Assembly: GCF_910587525.1 (NCBI RefSeq)
Contig: NZ_CAJULS010000010.1
Location: 1-35,953 of the forward strand
From: an uncultured Oscillibacter sp.
Lineage (GTDB): Bacteria; Bacillota; Clostridia; Oscillospirales; Oscillospiraceae
Direction of reading: 5' to 3'
DNA: 35,953 nt
Shown: positions 6,951-15,145 of the stretch, piece by piece
How the letters are laid out: every line of letters begins with the position of its first letter
Numbering within the stretch: the first letter of the stretch is position 1
Position numbers and translations under genes: made by a program
Notes under the pieces: generated by a model
Database searches by the model: none
Told to the model about the DNA's origin: nothing
Seen by the model: only the letters and a program-made list of their open reading frames with translations

Positions 6951-7547
6951 TTACTTTTTGAGATAAGTTCCCAGCTTCTCCACAAATTCCGCCAGAGCTT
7001 TCCCCCGGTGGGATATCTCCGCCTTCTCCTCCGCCGTCAGCTGGGCGAAGGTCTTTGCCTTCTGCGGCACGAAAAACACCGGGTCGTAGCCAAAGCCGTT
7101 CTCCCCCATGGGGGCAAAGGCGATGGTGCCGCCGCAGGTCCCCTCCGCCGCCAGCTCATCGCCGTTGGGAAAGGCGCAGGCCACGGCGCAGGCGAAGTGG
7201 GCCGCCCGGGTGGTCTGGCCCCGCATACTGTTCAGCAGCAGCGTATACCGCCCCCGGTCGTCCAGATCCTCCCCGCCGTAGCGGGCGGAATAGACCCCGG
7301 GACCGCCGTTCAGGGCGTCCACGCAGAGGCCGGAGTCGTCGGCGATGGCGGGCAGGCCCGCCGCGGCACAGATGGCCCTGGCTTTCAGCATGGCGTTTTC
7401 AGCAAAGGTGGTCCCGGTCTCCTCCACATCCACGGCAATGCCCAGGTCCGCAGGGGAGACCACTTGGACGCCGAGCTTTGACAATATGCCGGACATTTCT
7501 TTCAATTTATTGGCGTTATGGGTCGCCAGCACAAATTTTTCTGACAT
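6951..7547 (-). CDS. rdgB: XTP/dITP pyrophosphatase (RdgB/HAM1)
   Basis: The 198-residue product has the family hallmarks: KFVLATHNANKLKEM at the N-terminus (substrate-binding TxNxxK), GTTFAENAMLKAR, AIADDSGLCVDALNG, YSARYGG, FGYDPVF and SHRGKA near the end. RdgB hydrolyses non-canonical purine triphosphates (ITP, XTP, dITP) to monophosphates, keeping them out of DNA and RNA. The start is the ATG at 7547, which overlaps the rph stop by one base (TGATG), so the two are translationally coupled. An open frame continues upstream in this frame to 8174, but it lies inside rph and is not coding. Confidence 0.95.
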   Translation of the reverse strand: MSEKFVLATHNANKLKEMSGILSKLGVQVVSPADLGIAVDVEETGTTFAENAMLKARAICAAAGLPAIADDSGLCVDALNGGPGVYSARYGGEDLDDRGRYTLLLNSMRGQTTRAAHFACAVACAFPNGDELAAEGTCGGTIAFAPMGENGFGYDPVFFVPQKAKTFAQLTAEEKAEISHRGKALAEFVEKLGTYLKK

Positions 7548-8269
7548 CAGAGCGCTCCTCCCAAGGCTTCTTTTTGAATGGCCAGCAGCTCCCGGCAGCC
7601 CTTGGCGCACAGCCGCACCAGCTCCTGCTGCTCCGCCGGGGTGAAGGCCCGGCCCTCGCCGGTACCCTGGAGCTCGATCAGCCCCCCGGCCTCGTTCATC
7701 ACACAGTTCAGGTCCACCTGGGCGCGGCTGTCCTCGCTGTACTGGAGGTCCAGCAGGGCCGTGTCGTCCACAATGCCGGCAGAGATGCCGGTGACGAAGT
7801 GCCGGATGGGGCTGGCCCCCAGGACGCCGTCCGCCGCCAACTTTTTGCAGGCCAGGGCCAGCGCGATGAATCCCCCGGTGACGGAGGCGGTACGGGTACC
7901 GCCGTCCCCTTGGAGCACATCGCAGTCGATGGTGATGGTCCGCTCTCCCAATTTTTTCATATCCACGGCGGCCCGGAGGGACCGGCCCACCAGCCGCTGG
8001 ATCTCGGCGCTGCGGGGACTGAGCTTCAATTTGGCCACGTCCCGGCGGCTCCGCTCCCGGTTGGCCCGGGGGAGCATGGAGTACTCGGCGGTAACCCATC
8101 CCTCCCCGTAGGGCACGTGGGGCGGGGTCTTGTCCTCCACGCTGGCGCAGCAGAGGACTTTCGTATCGCCGCACTCAATGAGGCAGCTGCCCTCGGCAAA
8201 TTTGATAAATCCCGTGGTGACCTTCACCGGGCGCAGTTCATCAAAGGCCCGGCCGTCAGCTCGATTCAT
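7547..8269 (-). CDS. rph: Ribonuclease PH
   Basis: The 240-residue protein starts MNRADGRAFDELRPVKVTTG, with the ATG at 8269 and GAGAGGAAA as ribosome binding site. It carries the expected motifs: GSCLIECGDTKVLCCASVED, VPYGEGWVTAEYSMLPRAN, ERTITIDCDVLQGDGGTRTA and AVTGGFIALA-like and STAGIV-like segments (TGGFIALALACKK, GISAGIVDDTALLDLQYSED). RNase PH is a phosphate-dependent 3'-5' exoribonuclease that trims tRNA 3' ends and helps degrade rRNA. It is downstream of ftsY and the frameshifted small gene and coupled to rdgB, a common Firmicute pair. Confidence 0.96.
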   Translation of the reverse strand: MNRADGRAFDELRPVKVTTGFIKFAEGSCLIECGDTKVLCCASVEDKTPPHVPYGEGWVTAEYSMLPRANRERSRRDVAKLKLSPRSAEIQRLVGRSLRAAVDMKKLGERTITIDCDVLQGDGGTRTASVTGGFIALALACKKLAADGVLGASPIRHFVTGISAGIVDDTALLDLQYSEDSRAQVDLNCVMNEAGGLIELQGTGEGRAFTPAEQQELVRLCAKGCRELLAIQKEALGGAL

Positions 8270-8288
8270 TGGATTTCCTCTCTTTCTC

Positions 8289-8538
8289 TCAGCGGCCCCG
8301 CCGGAGGGTTTCCAGCAGATACGCGGCCCTGTCATAGTTGTTTTTGTGAACATAAAGCGTATAGAATATATCCCGTTCGAAACCTCCGCCCAGGCGGCTC
8401 CGCCGTTCCATGGCGCGGGCCGTACCCCCCCGCGCCGGCGGAGCTGGCAATCCCCTGGGCGGCAAGCGCCTCCTGAATTCGCAGCAGCTCCTGCAGGGAA
8501 TTCACCTGGGCAACTTTCCGGCGGCTGAAAAGCATCAT
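8289..8538 (-). pseudogene. Small conserved-looking protein (82 codons) with a frameshift in a run of seven G
   Basis: The gene begins at tandem ATGs (8538, 8535) after an AAAGGAG ribosome binding site, 22 bases past the ftsY stop. The first half reads MMLFSRRKVAQVNSLQELLR, then IQEALAAQGIASSAG. At 8425-8431 there are seven C on the plus strand (seven G in the message). With six, the frame would continue as ARAMERRSRLGGGFERDIFY and TLYVHKNNYDRAAYLLETLR, stopping with TGA at 8289-8291. As given, the frame runs on into a different tail and stops at 8332. The restored protein resembles short clostridial proteins of the DUF2007-like type, ending in a YVHKxDYxxA segment. This may be a sequencing error, a real knock-out or phase variation. 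Confidence 0.65.
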
Positions 8539-8560
8539 GGGGGCTCCTTTCCCGAAGCGG

Positions 8561-9433
8561 TCAAATAATCGCTTCCGCGTATTCCTCCGCGTCAAAGGGC
8601 TTCAAATCGTCAATGCCCTCGCCCACGCCAGCCAGCTTCACAGGGACGCCCAGCTCCCGGGCGATGGCCACGGCGATGCCGCCCTTGGCAGTGCCGTCCA
8701 GCTTGGTGAGGACGATACCCGTGAGGCCCGCCGTCTCCTTGAACGTCCTGGCCTGGATGAGGCCGTTCTGGCCCGTGGTGGCGTCCAGCACCAGCAGGGT
8801 CTCCCGGGCCGCGCCGGGACACTCCCGGTCGATAATCTTGCTGAGCTTGCTGAGCTCCGCCATGAGATTGGCCTTGTTGTGGAGCCGTCCGGCGGTGTCG
8901 CACAACACCACGTCCACGCCACGGGCCCTGGCGGCCTGGAGGGCGTCAAAGAGAACCGCGCCGGGGTCCGCCCCCTCGTGCTGGCGGACGATCTCGCACC
9001 CGGCCCGCTGCGCCCAGATCTCCAGCTGGTCGGCGGCGGCGGCCCGGAAGGTGTCCGCCGCGCACAGCAGCACCCGCTTGCCCCCCAGCTTCAAAAGATG
9101 GGCCACTTTGCCGATGGAGGTGGTCTTGCCCACGCCGTTGACGCCGATGAACAGCATGACGCTGGGGGCGGTGGAGACGTTCAGCTCCGTGGTGCCCACG
9201 TCCAGCAGCTCCACCAGCACCTGCCGCAGGGCGGCCCGGACGGCCTCCTGGTCCTGGAGCTTTTCCTTCCGCACCCTCTCCCGCAGGCGCTCCACGGCCT
9301 CCATGGCGGTCTCTACGCCCAGGTCCGCCAGGATCAGCGTCTCCTCCAGCTCCTCAAAAAAGGCTTCGTCCGCCTCGGTGAAGGTGGAGAAGAGATTGGT
9401 AGTGATCTTTTTCAGCTTGTCAAAAAAGCCCAT
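8561..9433 (-). CDS. ftsY: Signal recognition particle receptor FtsY
   Basis: This 290-residue SRP GTPase has an N domain (MGFFDKLKKITTNLFS ... FFEELEETLILADLGVETAM) and a G domain. G-domain motifs are the P-loop GVNGVGKTTS at 97-106, the SRP-specific AADTFRAAAADQLE, DTAGRLHNKANLM, and TKLDGTAKGG with GVGEGIDDLKPFD at the end. FtsY docks SRP-bound ribosomes at the membrane. The acidic A domain of Gram-negative FtsY is absent, as is usual in Firmicutes. It is placed after smc, as in many Firmicutes, but with two zinc-ribbon genes between them. Confidence 0.96.
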   Translation of the reverse strand: MGFFDKLKKITTNLFSTFTEADEAFFEELEETLILADLGVETAMEAVERLRERVRKEKLQDQEAVRAALRQVLVELLDVGTTELNVSTAPSVMLFIGVNGVGKTTSIGKVAHLLKLGGKRVLLCAADTFRAAAADQLEIWAQRAGCEIVRQHEGADPGAVLFDALQAARARGVDVVLCDTAGRLHNKANLMAELSKLSKIIDRECPGAARETLLVLDATTGQNGLIQARTFKETAGLTGIVLTKLDGTAKGGIAVAIARELGVPVKLAGVGEGIDDLKPFDAEEYAEAII

Positions 9434-9449
9434 AGTATCCTCCAGAACG

Positions 9450-9695
9450 TCAAGATTCCTCTTGATCCTTTTTTGAGTATTTCACAGTGCGGTCCACGGC
9501 CTTGCCGCAGTAACGGCAGTGGAGCTCGTGCTTGCGGCCCAGAAACTTGCCGCAGTGGGGACACCGCCACCACATATTATAGAGCCCCAGGGCGGCCAGG
9601 AGCATCACGGCGCCCGCCACGCCGTTTACAAGGGCGGCAAACAGCCCTCCGACGGCCAGGGCGGCCACAATATAATCCTTTTGTCGCAGACTCAT
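9450..9695 (-). CDS. Zinc-ribbon membrane protein, second of a tandem pair
   Basis: The 81-residue product starts MSLRQKDYIVAALAVGG, has a hydrophobic region (about residues 8-42, LAVGGLFAALVNGVAGAVML then LAALGLYNM) and ends in a zinc ribbon, CPHCGKFLGRKHELHCRYCG. It is a paralogue of the preceding gene: both begin MSLRQK, both have two short membrane spans, and both end in paired CxxC. Its ATG overlaps the upstream stop (ATGA at 9695-9692), so they are coupled. No function is known for such proteins. Confidence 0.75.
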   Translation of the reverse strand: MSLRQKDYIVAALAVGGLFAALVNGVAGAVMLLAALGLYNMWWRCPHCGKFLGRKHELHCRYCGKAVDRTVKYSKKDQEES

Positions 9696-9976
9696 GATTG
9701 GTCTCCTTTCCGGCCGGGTTTTTCGTCCCAGTCGATTTTCTTTCCGCAGTGCTGGCAGTACTGGCCGTCGTTCCGCTCCAGCCAGCTGCCACAGTGGGAA
9801 CAGCGTATCCAGCGGAGGCCGAGAACAACTCCCGCGGCCACGGCCAGAAGGGCGGCGGCAGTAATCACCTCCGCTTCGGCGTGGTCCAGCAGTCCCGCTG
9901 ATACCGCCAGAAGCAGCAGGGCCGGCACGCCCACCATGACGGCAATCACCGTGTACTTCTTCTGCCGCAAGCTCAT
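9692..9976 (-). CDS. Zinc-ribbon membrane protein, first of a tandem pair
   Basis: The 94-residue product begins MSLRQKKYTVIAVMVGVPAL. It has two hydrophobic segments (about 8-28 and 36-53, the latter VITAAALLAVAAGVVLG) and a C-terminal zinc ribbon, CSHCGSWLERNDGQYCQHCG. The charged tail (KKIDWDEKPGRKGDQS) would be cytoplasmic. It begins 11 bases after the smc stop and overlaps the next paralogue by 4 bases. The pair probably arose by local duplication inside the smc-ftsY operon. Confidence 0.75.
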   Translation of the reverse strand: MSLRQKKYTVIAVMVGVPALLLLAVSAGLLDHAEAEVITAAALLAVAAGVVLGLRWIRCSHCGSWLERNDGQYCQHCGKKIDWDEKPGRKGDQS

Positions 9977-9987
9977 ACAGCTGCCTC

Positions 9988-12900
9988 CTATTCAATGTCC
10001 AGTTCCTTTGCCATGTCGTTGAGATTGATGGTCAAAATCTTGGAGACGCCCTGCTCCTGCATGGTGATGCCGTAGAGCACGTCGGCCTCCTCCATGGTGC
10101 CCCGGCGGTGGGTGATGACGATGAACTGGGTCCGCCCCGCCAGGGTGCGCATATAGCGGGCGTAGCGGGTGACGTTCACGTCGTCCAGCGCCGCCTCGAT
10201 CTCGTCCATGACGCAGAAGGGCGTGGGATGTACCTTTAGGATGGAGAAATACAGGGCGATGGCCACGAAGGCCTTCTCGCCGCCGGAGAGGAGGGAGATG
10301 GTTTTCAGGGTCTTCCCCGGGGGCTGGGCCTTGATCTCGATGCCGCAGCCCAGGATGTCTGTCTCGTCCTCCAGCTCCAGCCGGGCCTGCCCGCCGCCGA
10401 AGAGCTCCACAAAGGTGGTCTGGAAGCTCTCGGAGAGGAGCTTGAACTGCTGGGCGAAGATGCGGGTCATCTCCGCCGTGATCTCCCCGATGATCTTCTC
10501 CAAATCCGCCTTGGCGCCCTCCACGTCGTCCCGCTGGCCGGTGAGGTAGGTATACCGGGTGTTCACCCGGTCGTACTCTTCGATGGCGCCGATGTTTGGC
10601 GTGCCCAGGGCGGAGATGTCCCGCTTCAGCTCGCCGATGCGGCGGGTGGCCTTGGGCACGCTCTCCAACTCGATCCGCTGTGCCTGGGCGTCGGAATGGC
10701 TCAGCTCGTAGTGCTCCCAGAGCCGGTCTAAAATCTGTTTTTCCTCCAGGGCGGAGGTGGCGATCTTCTGTTCCAGCTTGGAGGCAGAGCGCTCCAGGTT
10801 CAAAAGGCTCTCGTTCATCTCCTGGCTGGCCCGGTTCTGGGCGGTGCGCCGGGCCTCCAGAGCCAGTTTCTCCTCGTTCAGGGCTTGAAGCCGGGCCTGG
10901 AAGGCCTCGCCCCGGGCGGTGAGCCCCGCGATGGTCTCCCGCCGCCGGGCGATCTCAGATTCGGCCTCGTCGATATGGGCCTGATAGGCCCGGACTGCCT
11001 CCTCCTTCTGGGCCCGGTCACCCCCCAGGTCGGCAGAGAGGCGGCGCAGATCCGCCGCCCGTCCGGCGGCGGCCTCCCGCTGGGCGGTCAGGGCCGCCAG
11101 CTCCTCTTTCTTCCCGGCGATCTCCTCCGCCAGGGCGTTGGACTCCGCCAGCAGCTCCGACTGCCGGTCCAGTCCCGCCTCCGCCTGGGAGCGGTAAACG
11201 GCGGCCTGGGCCTCCTGCGCGGCGATCTGCTCCCCGGCTGCTTCTGCCTTCCGGGTGTTGTCCGCCAGCCGGCCGGCGAGGCTCTCCAGCTCGCCCTCCA
11301 GGTTCTCCAGATTCTCCCGCAGGGACCGCAGAAGAATATCAAAATGGCTCTTGGTGCCCTCCAGACGCAGCACCTCGTCCTCAGCCTGGCGGCGCTGGCT
11401 CTCCGCGGTCTCCAGCTCGTACTGGGCGGCGGCCAGCTCCCGGTTCGCCGCCTCCTCCGCCTGTCTGGCCTCCTCCAGGGCCCGGTGCATGGCCCCGGCG
11501 CGGCTGTTCAGCTTTTGAAGCTCCGCCGCCCGGCTCAGCACGCCCGCCGAGCGGGATGTGGAGCCACCGGTCATGGAGCCGCCCCGGTTGATAACCTGAC
11601 CGTCCAGGGTGACGATGCGGAAGGCGTTCTGGTACTTCCGGGCCATGGCAATGCCGCAGTCCATGTCCTCGGCGATCACTGTGCGGCCCAGAAGGCTCTC
11701 AAAGATGTTCCGGTACTTTTCCTCAAAGGCGATGAGGCGGGAGGCCAGCCCCACAAAGCCGAATTCGCTCTCCACGCCCTGCTGCCGCAGTTCGCCGCCC
11801 CGGATGGCGGTGAGCGGCAGGAAGGTGGCCCGGCCTCCGTCCCTCTGCTTGAGGTAGTTGATGGCGCTCTTGGCGTCCTCCTCCCGGTCCACCACGATGT
11901 TCTGGAGGCCAGCCCCCAGGGCGATCTCAATGGCCAGGCTGTATTTTCCGTCGGTCCTCATCAGGTTCGCCACAGGACCGTGGATGCCCCGCAGGCTGCC
12001 CCTGGCCTGCATCACGGTCTTGACGGCCTTGGAGAAGCCCTCGTACTCCTTCTCCATCTCTGTCAGCAAACGGATGCGGTTGTCCAAGGCGCCGGCGTCC
12101 ATGGTCAGCTTCACCCGTTGCTCCGCGGCGGTGGCGGCTTTCTTCTTCCGCTCCTCCATCCGCAGGCTGTGGCCGGCGATGATGTTGGCCGCAGCCTCCG
12201 CCTCGTCCCGGGCGTCCTCCAACGCCCGCCGGTTGGCTTTGGCCTCCTGTTCCACCTCCTTCAGCTGGGCCTCCCCCGCTGTCTTCTCCGCTTCCACGGC
12301 GCCCTTTCGCTCCTCAATCTGGCCCCGCTCCGCGGCCAGGGCGGCGGCCTCAGCCCGCTGGTCCGCCGCGGCGGCCACAGCAATGGCCTCCTTGGCCCGC
12401 AGGGACTCCGCCTCGTCCTGGGCTCCGCCGGCTCTGTCGGCGGCGGCCTGGGCCTGGGCCAGCAGCCCCTCCAGATCCGCGCTCAGGACCGCCAGCGCGG
12501 CGTCGATCTCCGCCATGCGGGCCTCCTGCTCCTCCGCCTGTCTCTGGAGGCTCCCGGAGCGGCTCTCCGTCTCTTCCAGCTCCCGGCGGGAACGCTGAAT
12601 ATTTTCCTGATTGTGGGCGATGGTGCTCTCCAGCACGGCCACGGCGGACTCCTGCTCCGTCACCTGGCCGCCCAGGGCGGCAGCCTCCGTTCGGATGGCC
12701 TCGGCTTCCACATCTTTGGCCCGCATCTTTTCCCCGAACTGCTCCCCCTCGGCATAGAGGGCGTCCAGAGCGGACCGGGCCTCGTCCCGGGCTGCCTCGG
12801 CGGCCCGGAAATCCGTCTCCAGCTTCCGGGCGGCAATTTTCAGATTGTCAAGATTCTCCAGCCACACGGAGATCTCCAAAAGCCGCAGCTCGTCCCGGAG

Positions 12901-13554
12901 AACCAGGTACTTTTTGGCCTTCTCCGCCTGGTCCCGCAAAGGCTCCACCTGGAGTTCCAGCTCCGCGATCTTGTCGTTGATCCGCACCAGATTCTCCTGG
13001 GTGCGCTCCAGCTTCCGCTCGGAGTCCTCCTTCCGGTGGCGGAACTTGGAGATGCCGGCGGCCTCCTCAAAGATCTCCCGCCGGTCGCCGCTGCGGGTGG
13101 ACAAAATCTCATCGATCTTGCCTTGTCCAATGATGGAGTAGCCCTCCTTGCCCATGCCGGTGTCCATGAACAGCTCCGTCACGTCCTTGAGGCGGACGAA
13201 CTGGCGGTTGATGTAATACTCGCTCTCGCCGCTGCGGTAGTACCGGCGGGTCACCGCCACCTCCGACTCCTCCATGGAGGGGAAGATACCCTCGGTGTTG
13301 TCCAGCACCAGCGTCACCTGGGCGAAGCCTACCTGGGTCCGCTTCTCCGTGCCGCCGAAAATGACATCCTCCATCTTGGCCCCCCGCAGGCCCTTGGCGC
13401 TCTGCTCGCCCATGACCCAGCGGATGGCGTCGGAGATGTTGCTCTTGCCGGAGCCGTTGGGGCCCACAATGGCGGTAATGTCCTCTCCGAAGTTCAGAAC
13501 GGTCTTGTCTGGAAAGGATTTGAAGCCTTGAATTTCCAATGCTTTTAGGTACAC
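9988..13554 (-). CDS. smc: Chromosome segregation protein SMC
   Basis: The 1188-residue product has the full SMC layout. The N-terminal head carries Walker A at 31-38 (GPNGSGKS). Long coiled coils rich in Ala, Glu, Arg and Gln follow. The hinge lies at about 500-670 (GSLRGIHGPVANLM ... GGRATFLPLTAI ... TLDGQVINRGGSMTGGS), then a second coil, then the C-terminal head with the signature LSGGEKAFVAIALYFSIL and Walker B FCVMDEIEAALDD. SMC forms the ATP-driven ring that compacts and segregates the chromosome with ScpA and ScpB. The GTG at 13554 (VYLKALEIQGFKSFPDK) has GAGGTG 6 bases upstream and matches the usual SMC N-terminus; an ATG 24 bases further up has no such support. Confidence 0.97.
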   Translation of the reverse strand: MYLKALEIQGFKSFPDKTVLNFGEDITAIVGPNGSGKSNISDAIRWVMGEQSAKGLRGAKMEDVIFGGTEKRTQVGFAQVTLVLDNTEGIFPSMEESEVAVTRRYYRSGESEYYINRQFVRLKDVTELFMDTGMGKEGYSIIGQGKIDEILSTRSGDRREIFEEAAGISKFRHRKEDSERKLERTQENLVRINDKIAELELQVEPLRDQAEKAKKYLVLRDELRLLEISVWLENLDNLKIAARKLETDFRAAEAARDEARSALDALYAEGEQFGEKMRAKDVEAEAIRTEAAALGGQVTEQESAVAVLESTIAHNQENIQRSRRELEETESRSGSLQRQAEEQEARMAEIDAALAVLSADLEGLLAQAQAAADRAGGAQDEAESLRAKEAIAVAAAADQRAEAAALAAERGQIEERKGAVEAEKTAGEAQLKEVEQEAKANRRALEDARDEAEAAANIIAGHSLRMEERKKKAATAAEQRVKLTMDAGALDNRIRLLTEMEKEYEGFSKAVKTVMQARGSLRGIHGPVANLMRTDGKYSLAIEIALGAGLQNIVVDREEDAKSAINYLKQRDGGRATFLPLTAIRGGELRQQGVESEFGFVGLASRLIAFEEKYRNIFESLLGRTVIAEDMDCGIAMARKYQNAFRIVTLDGQVINRGGSMTGGSTSRSAGVLSRAAELQKLNSRAGAMHRALEEARQAEEAANRELAAAQYELETAESQRRQAEDEVLRLEGTKSHFDILLRSLRENLENLEGELESLAGRLADNTRKAEAAGEQIAAQEAQAAVYRSQAEAGLDRQSELLAESNALAEEIAGKKEELAALTAQREAAAGRAADLRRLSADLGGDRAQKEEAVRAYQAHIDEAESEIARRRETIAGLTARGEAFQARLQALNEEKLALEARRTAQNRASQEMNESLLNLERSASKLEQKIATSALEEKQILDRLWEHYELSHSDAQAQRIELESVPKATRRIGELKRDISALGTPNIGAIEEYDRVNTRYTYLTGQRDDVEGAKADLEKIIGEITAEMTRIFAQQFKLLSESFQTTFVELFGGGQARLELEDETDILGCGIEIKAQPPGKTLKTISLLSGGEKAFVAIALYFSILKVHPTPFCVMDEIEAALDDVNVTRYARYMRTLAGRTQFIVITHRRGTMEEADVLYGITMQEQGVSKILTINLNDMAKELDIE

Positions 13555-13594
13555 AATTTCACCTCGTCGGATTTTCACATACTATAACTAAAAT

Positions 13595-13623
13595 ACTATA
13601 CCAGAGAAACAGCAGATTTTCAA
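13595..13623 (-). promoter_or_regulatory. Promoter of the smc operon
   Basis: On the minus strand a -35 TTGAAA (13623-13618) and a -10 TATAGT (13600-13595) are separated by exactly 17 bases. They lie about 40 bases before the smc GTG. It is the only strong promoter seen upstream of the smc to rdgB run. Confidence 0.7.
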
Positions 13624-13882
13624 GAGGCAGGTTTCCACGGGAGTGTCCTCTTCGCAGATTTTATGCAGGGGTCGGCTCTGCAAAGCCACGGCCGCAAAAA
13701 CAAAATCTCGGATGATAAAATGCGCGGTCAGACACTTCCGCGAAAACTGGAATGTCCAACGGCGAGAGATTTTTTTGCCAAATAAAACAAAGTTTTACAG
13801 GCGGGCCGCCGCCTGGCAAAAAAATTTAGCGAAGAGCGGCGGAAAAATATCCGCCGTTTGTGCGTTTTGACATTTATCAAAC
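13624..13882. other. Intergenic stretch between the smc promoter and the CDF-gene terminator
   Basis: No supported gene is seen; a 75-codon open frame on the plus strand (13643-13870) lacks a ribosome binding site and recognisable content. Two small GC hairpins are present: CAGGCGG/CCGCCTG near 13798-13816 and CGGCGGA/TCCGCCG near 13837-13856. Confidence 0.4.
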
Positions 13883-13919
13883 AGAGCGTCCCGGGAGGCA
13901 CCGCCTCCTGGGACGCTCT
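13883..13919 (-). terminator. Strong hairpin terminator after the CDF transporter gene
   Basis: AGAGCGTCCC and GGAGGC pair with GCCTCC and GGGACGCTCT around an ACC loop, about 17 pairs with one mismatch. It begins 8 bases beyond the stop of the transporter gene on the minus strand. U-runs are short on both sides (CTCTGTTT minus, CTCTTTCT plus). Confidence 0.7.
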
Positions 13920-13926
13920 TTCTATA

Positions 13927-15090
13927 TCAGGTATAGGACCGCTCCACGCGGACCACGGCATAGTAACTCCCGTCCAGCGCCCGGACGGCGGTGCGGATTT
14001 TCTCCTCCACCGTTTTGTCACTGAGGCGGAAGTCATAGGGTACCACTGCGTCGAAGATTACATTGGTGTGGGTAGGGCCGGAGACCATACGGAAGTCGTG
14101 AATCGTGACGGCGTCGTCAATGCAGCGGACCAGATCCGCCACCCGGCGGCGGATATCCTCCGTCAGGGCGTTGTCGGTGTCCACCGGGTCCATGTGGATG
14201 ACAGCTTCGCAGCCCAATTGCTCCCGCAGCTCCTTTTCCACGTTGTCAATTTCATCGTGGAGGGCCAGCACGTCCTGACTGGCAGGGACCTCGGCATGGA
14301 GGGAGATCATCACCCGGCCGGGACCGTAATCGTGGACGATCAGATCGTGGATGCCGATAATCCCGGCATGGGCCATCACCAGTTCCCGGATGCGGGAGAC
14401 AAACTCGTGGGTGGGCGGAGCGCCCAGCAGGGGGTCAATGGTCTCCTTGGCGGCCTTGACGCCGGACCAGAGGATAAAGGCGGCCACCAGCAGGCCCGCC
14501 CAGCCGTCGATCCGTTTTCCCGTGAAATGACCCACCAGCGTGGCCGCCAGGACCGCGGCGGTGGCTGCGCTGTCGCAGAGGGAATCCGCAGCAGTGGCCC
14601 GCATGGCAGTGGAGTCCAGCTGCCGGCCCAGCCGCCAGTTGTAAAAGGCCATATAGAGCTTGACGCCTATGGAGACGCACAAAATGGCAATGACCAGCGG
14701 GGCGGCCGTCACCGCCGCGGGACGCAGAATTTTGGAGACAGAGGACTGGAGCAGTTCCCAGCCCATCAGCAAAATCAGTACCGACACGCCAAGGCCCGAG
14801 AGGTATTCGATCCGCCCGTGGCCGAAGGGGTGGTGGGCGTCCGGCTTCTGCCCCGCCAGCTGGAAGCCCAGCAGCGTGATGGCAGAGGAGGCGGCGTCGG
14901 AGAGATTGTTGAAGGCGTCGGCCGTAATGGCCACGGAGCCGGCCAGGCGGCCCGCCAGGAGCTTGCCCGCGAAGAGCAAAATATTCAAAAGAATGCCCAC
15001 CGCGCCGCAGAGAATCCCCCAGGCCTTGCGGAGAGCGGCGGGATCCCGGCCGTCCGGCGGAATAAACAGCCGGGAGAGCAGGGTAATCAT
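13927..15090 (-). CDS. Cation diffusion facilitator (CDF) family metal transporter
   Basis: The protein has six predicted membrane helices in the first 230 residues and a cytoplasmic domain of about 150 residues. CDF signatures are SVAITADAFNNLSDAASSAI (helix 2 metal site), KPDAHHPFGHGRIEYLSGLG after it, and TAADSLCDSAATAAVLAATL (helix 5 site). CDF proteins export divalent cations (Zn, Mn, Fe, Co) in exchange for protons. The DxxxD pairs resemble the Mn/Fe-type group more than ZitB-type, but substrate cannot be fixed. I chose the ATG at 15090 (MITLLSRLF) because AAAGGA lies 9 bases upstream; an ATG at 15108 would add six residues. Confidence 0.9.
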   Translation of the reverse strand: MITLLSRLFIPPDGRDPAALRKAWGILCGAVGILLNILLFAGKLLAGRLAGSVAITADAFNNLSDAASSAITLLGFQLAGQKPDAHHPFGHGRIEYLSGLGVSVLILLMGWELLQSSVSKILRPAAVTAAPLVIAILCVSIGVKLYMAFYNWRLGRQLDSTAMRATAADSLCDSAATAAVLAATLVGHFTGKRIDGWAGLLVAAFILWSGVKAAKETIDPLLGAPPTHEFVSRIRELVMAHAGIIGIHDLIVHDYGPGRVMISLHAEVPASQDVLALHDEIDNVEKELREQLGCEAVIHMDPVDTDNALTEDIRRRVADLVRCIDDAVTIHDFRMVSGPTHTNVIFDAVVPYDFRLSDKTVEEKIRTAVRALDGSYYAVVRVERSYT

Positions 15091-15145
15091 GGGATCAAAT
15101 CCTTTCATACCGGACTTCCGGGAAAGTCCAATATCAGAAATCAGT

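Noticed and set aside
7548..8174. Upstream extension of rdgB to a 407-residue protein
   Set aside because: The extra 209 residues lie entirely within rph in another frame and are Arg/Gly/Pro-rich shadow sequence; the ATG at 7547 gives the exact family N-terminus.
10885..13548. An 887-residue plus-strand frame
   Set aside because: It is antisense to smc, which is unmistakable on the other strand.
13643..13870. 75-codon plus-strand ORF
   Set aside because: No ribosome binding site, no recognisable content, and it spans AT-rich hairpin DNA.
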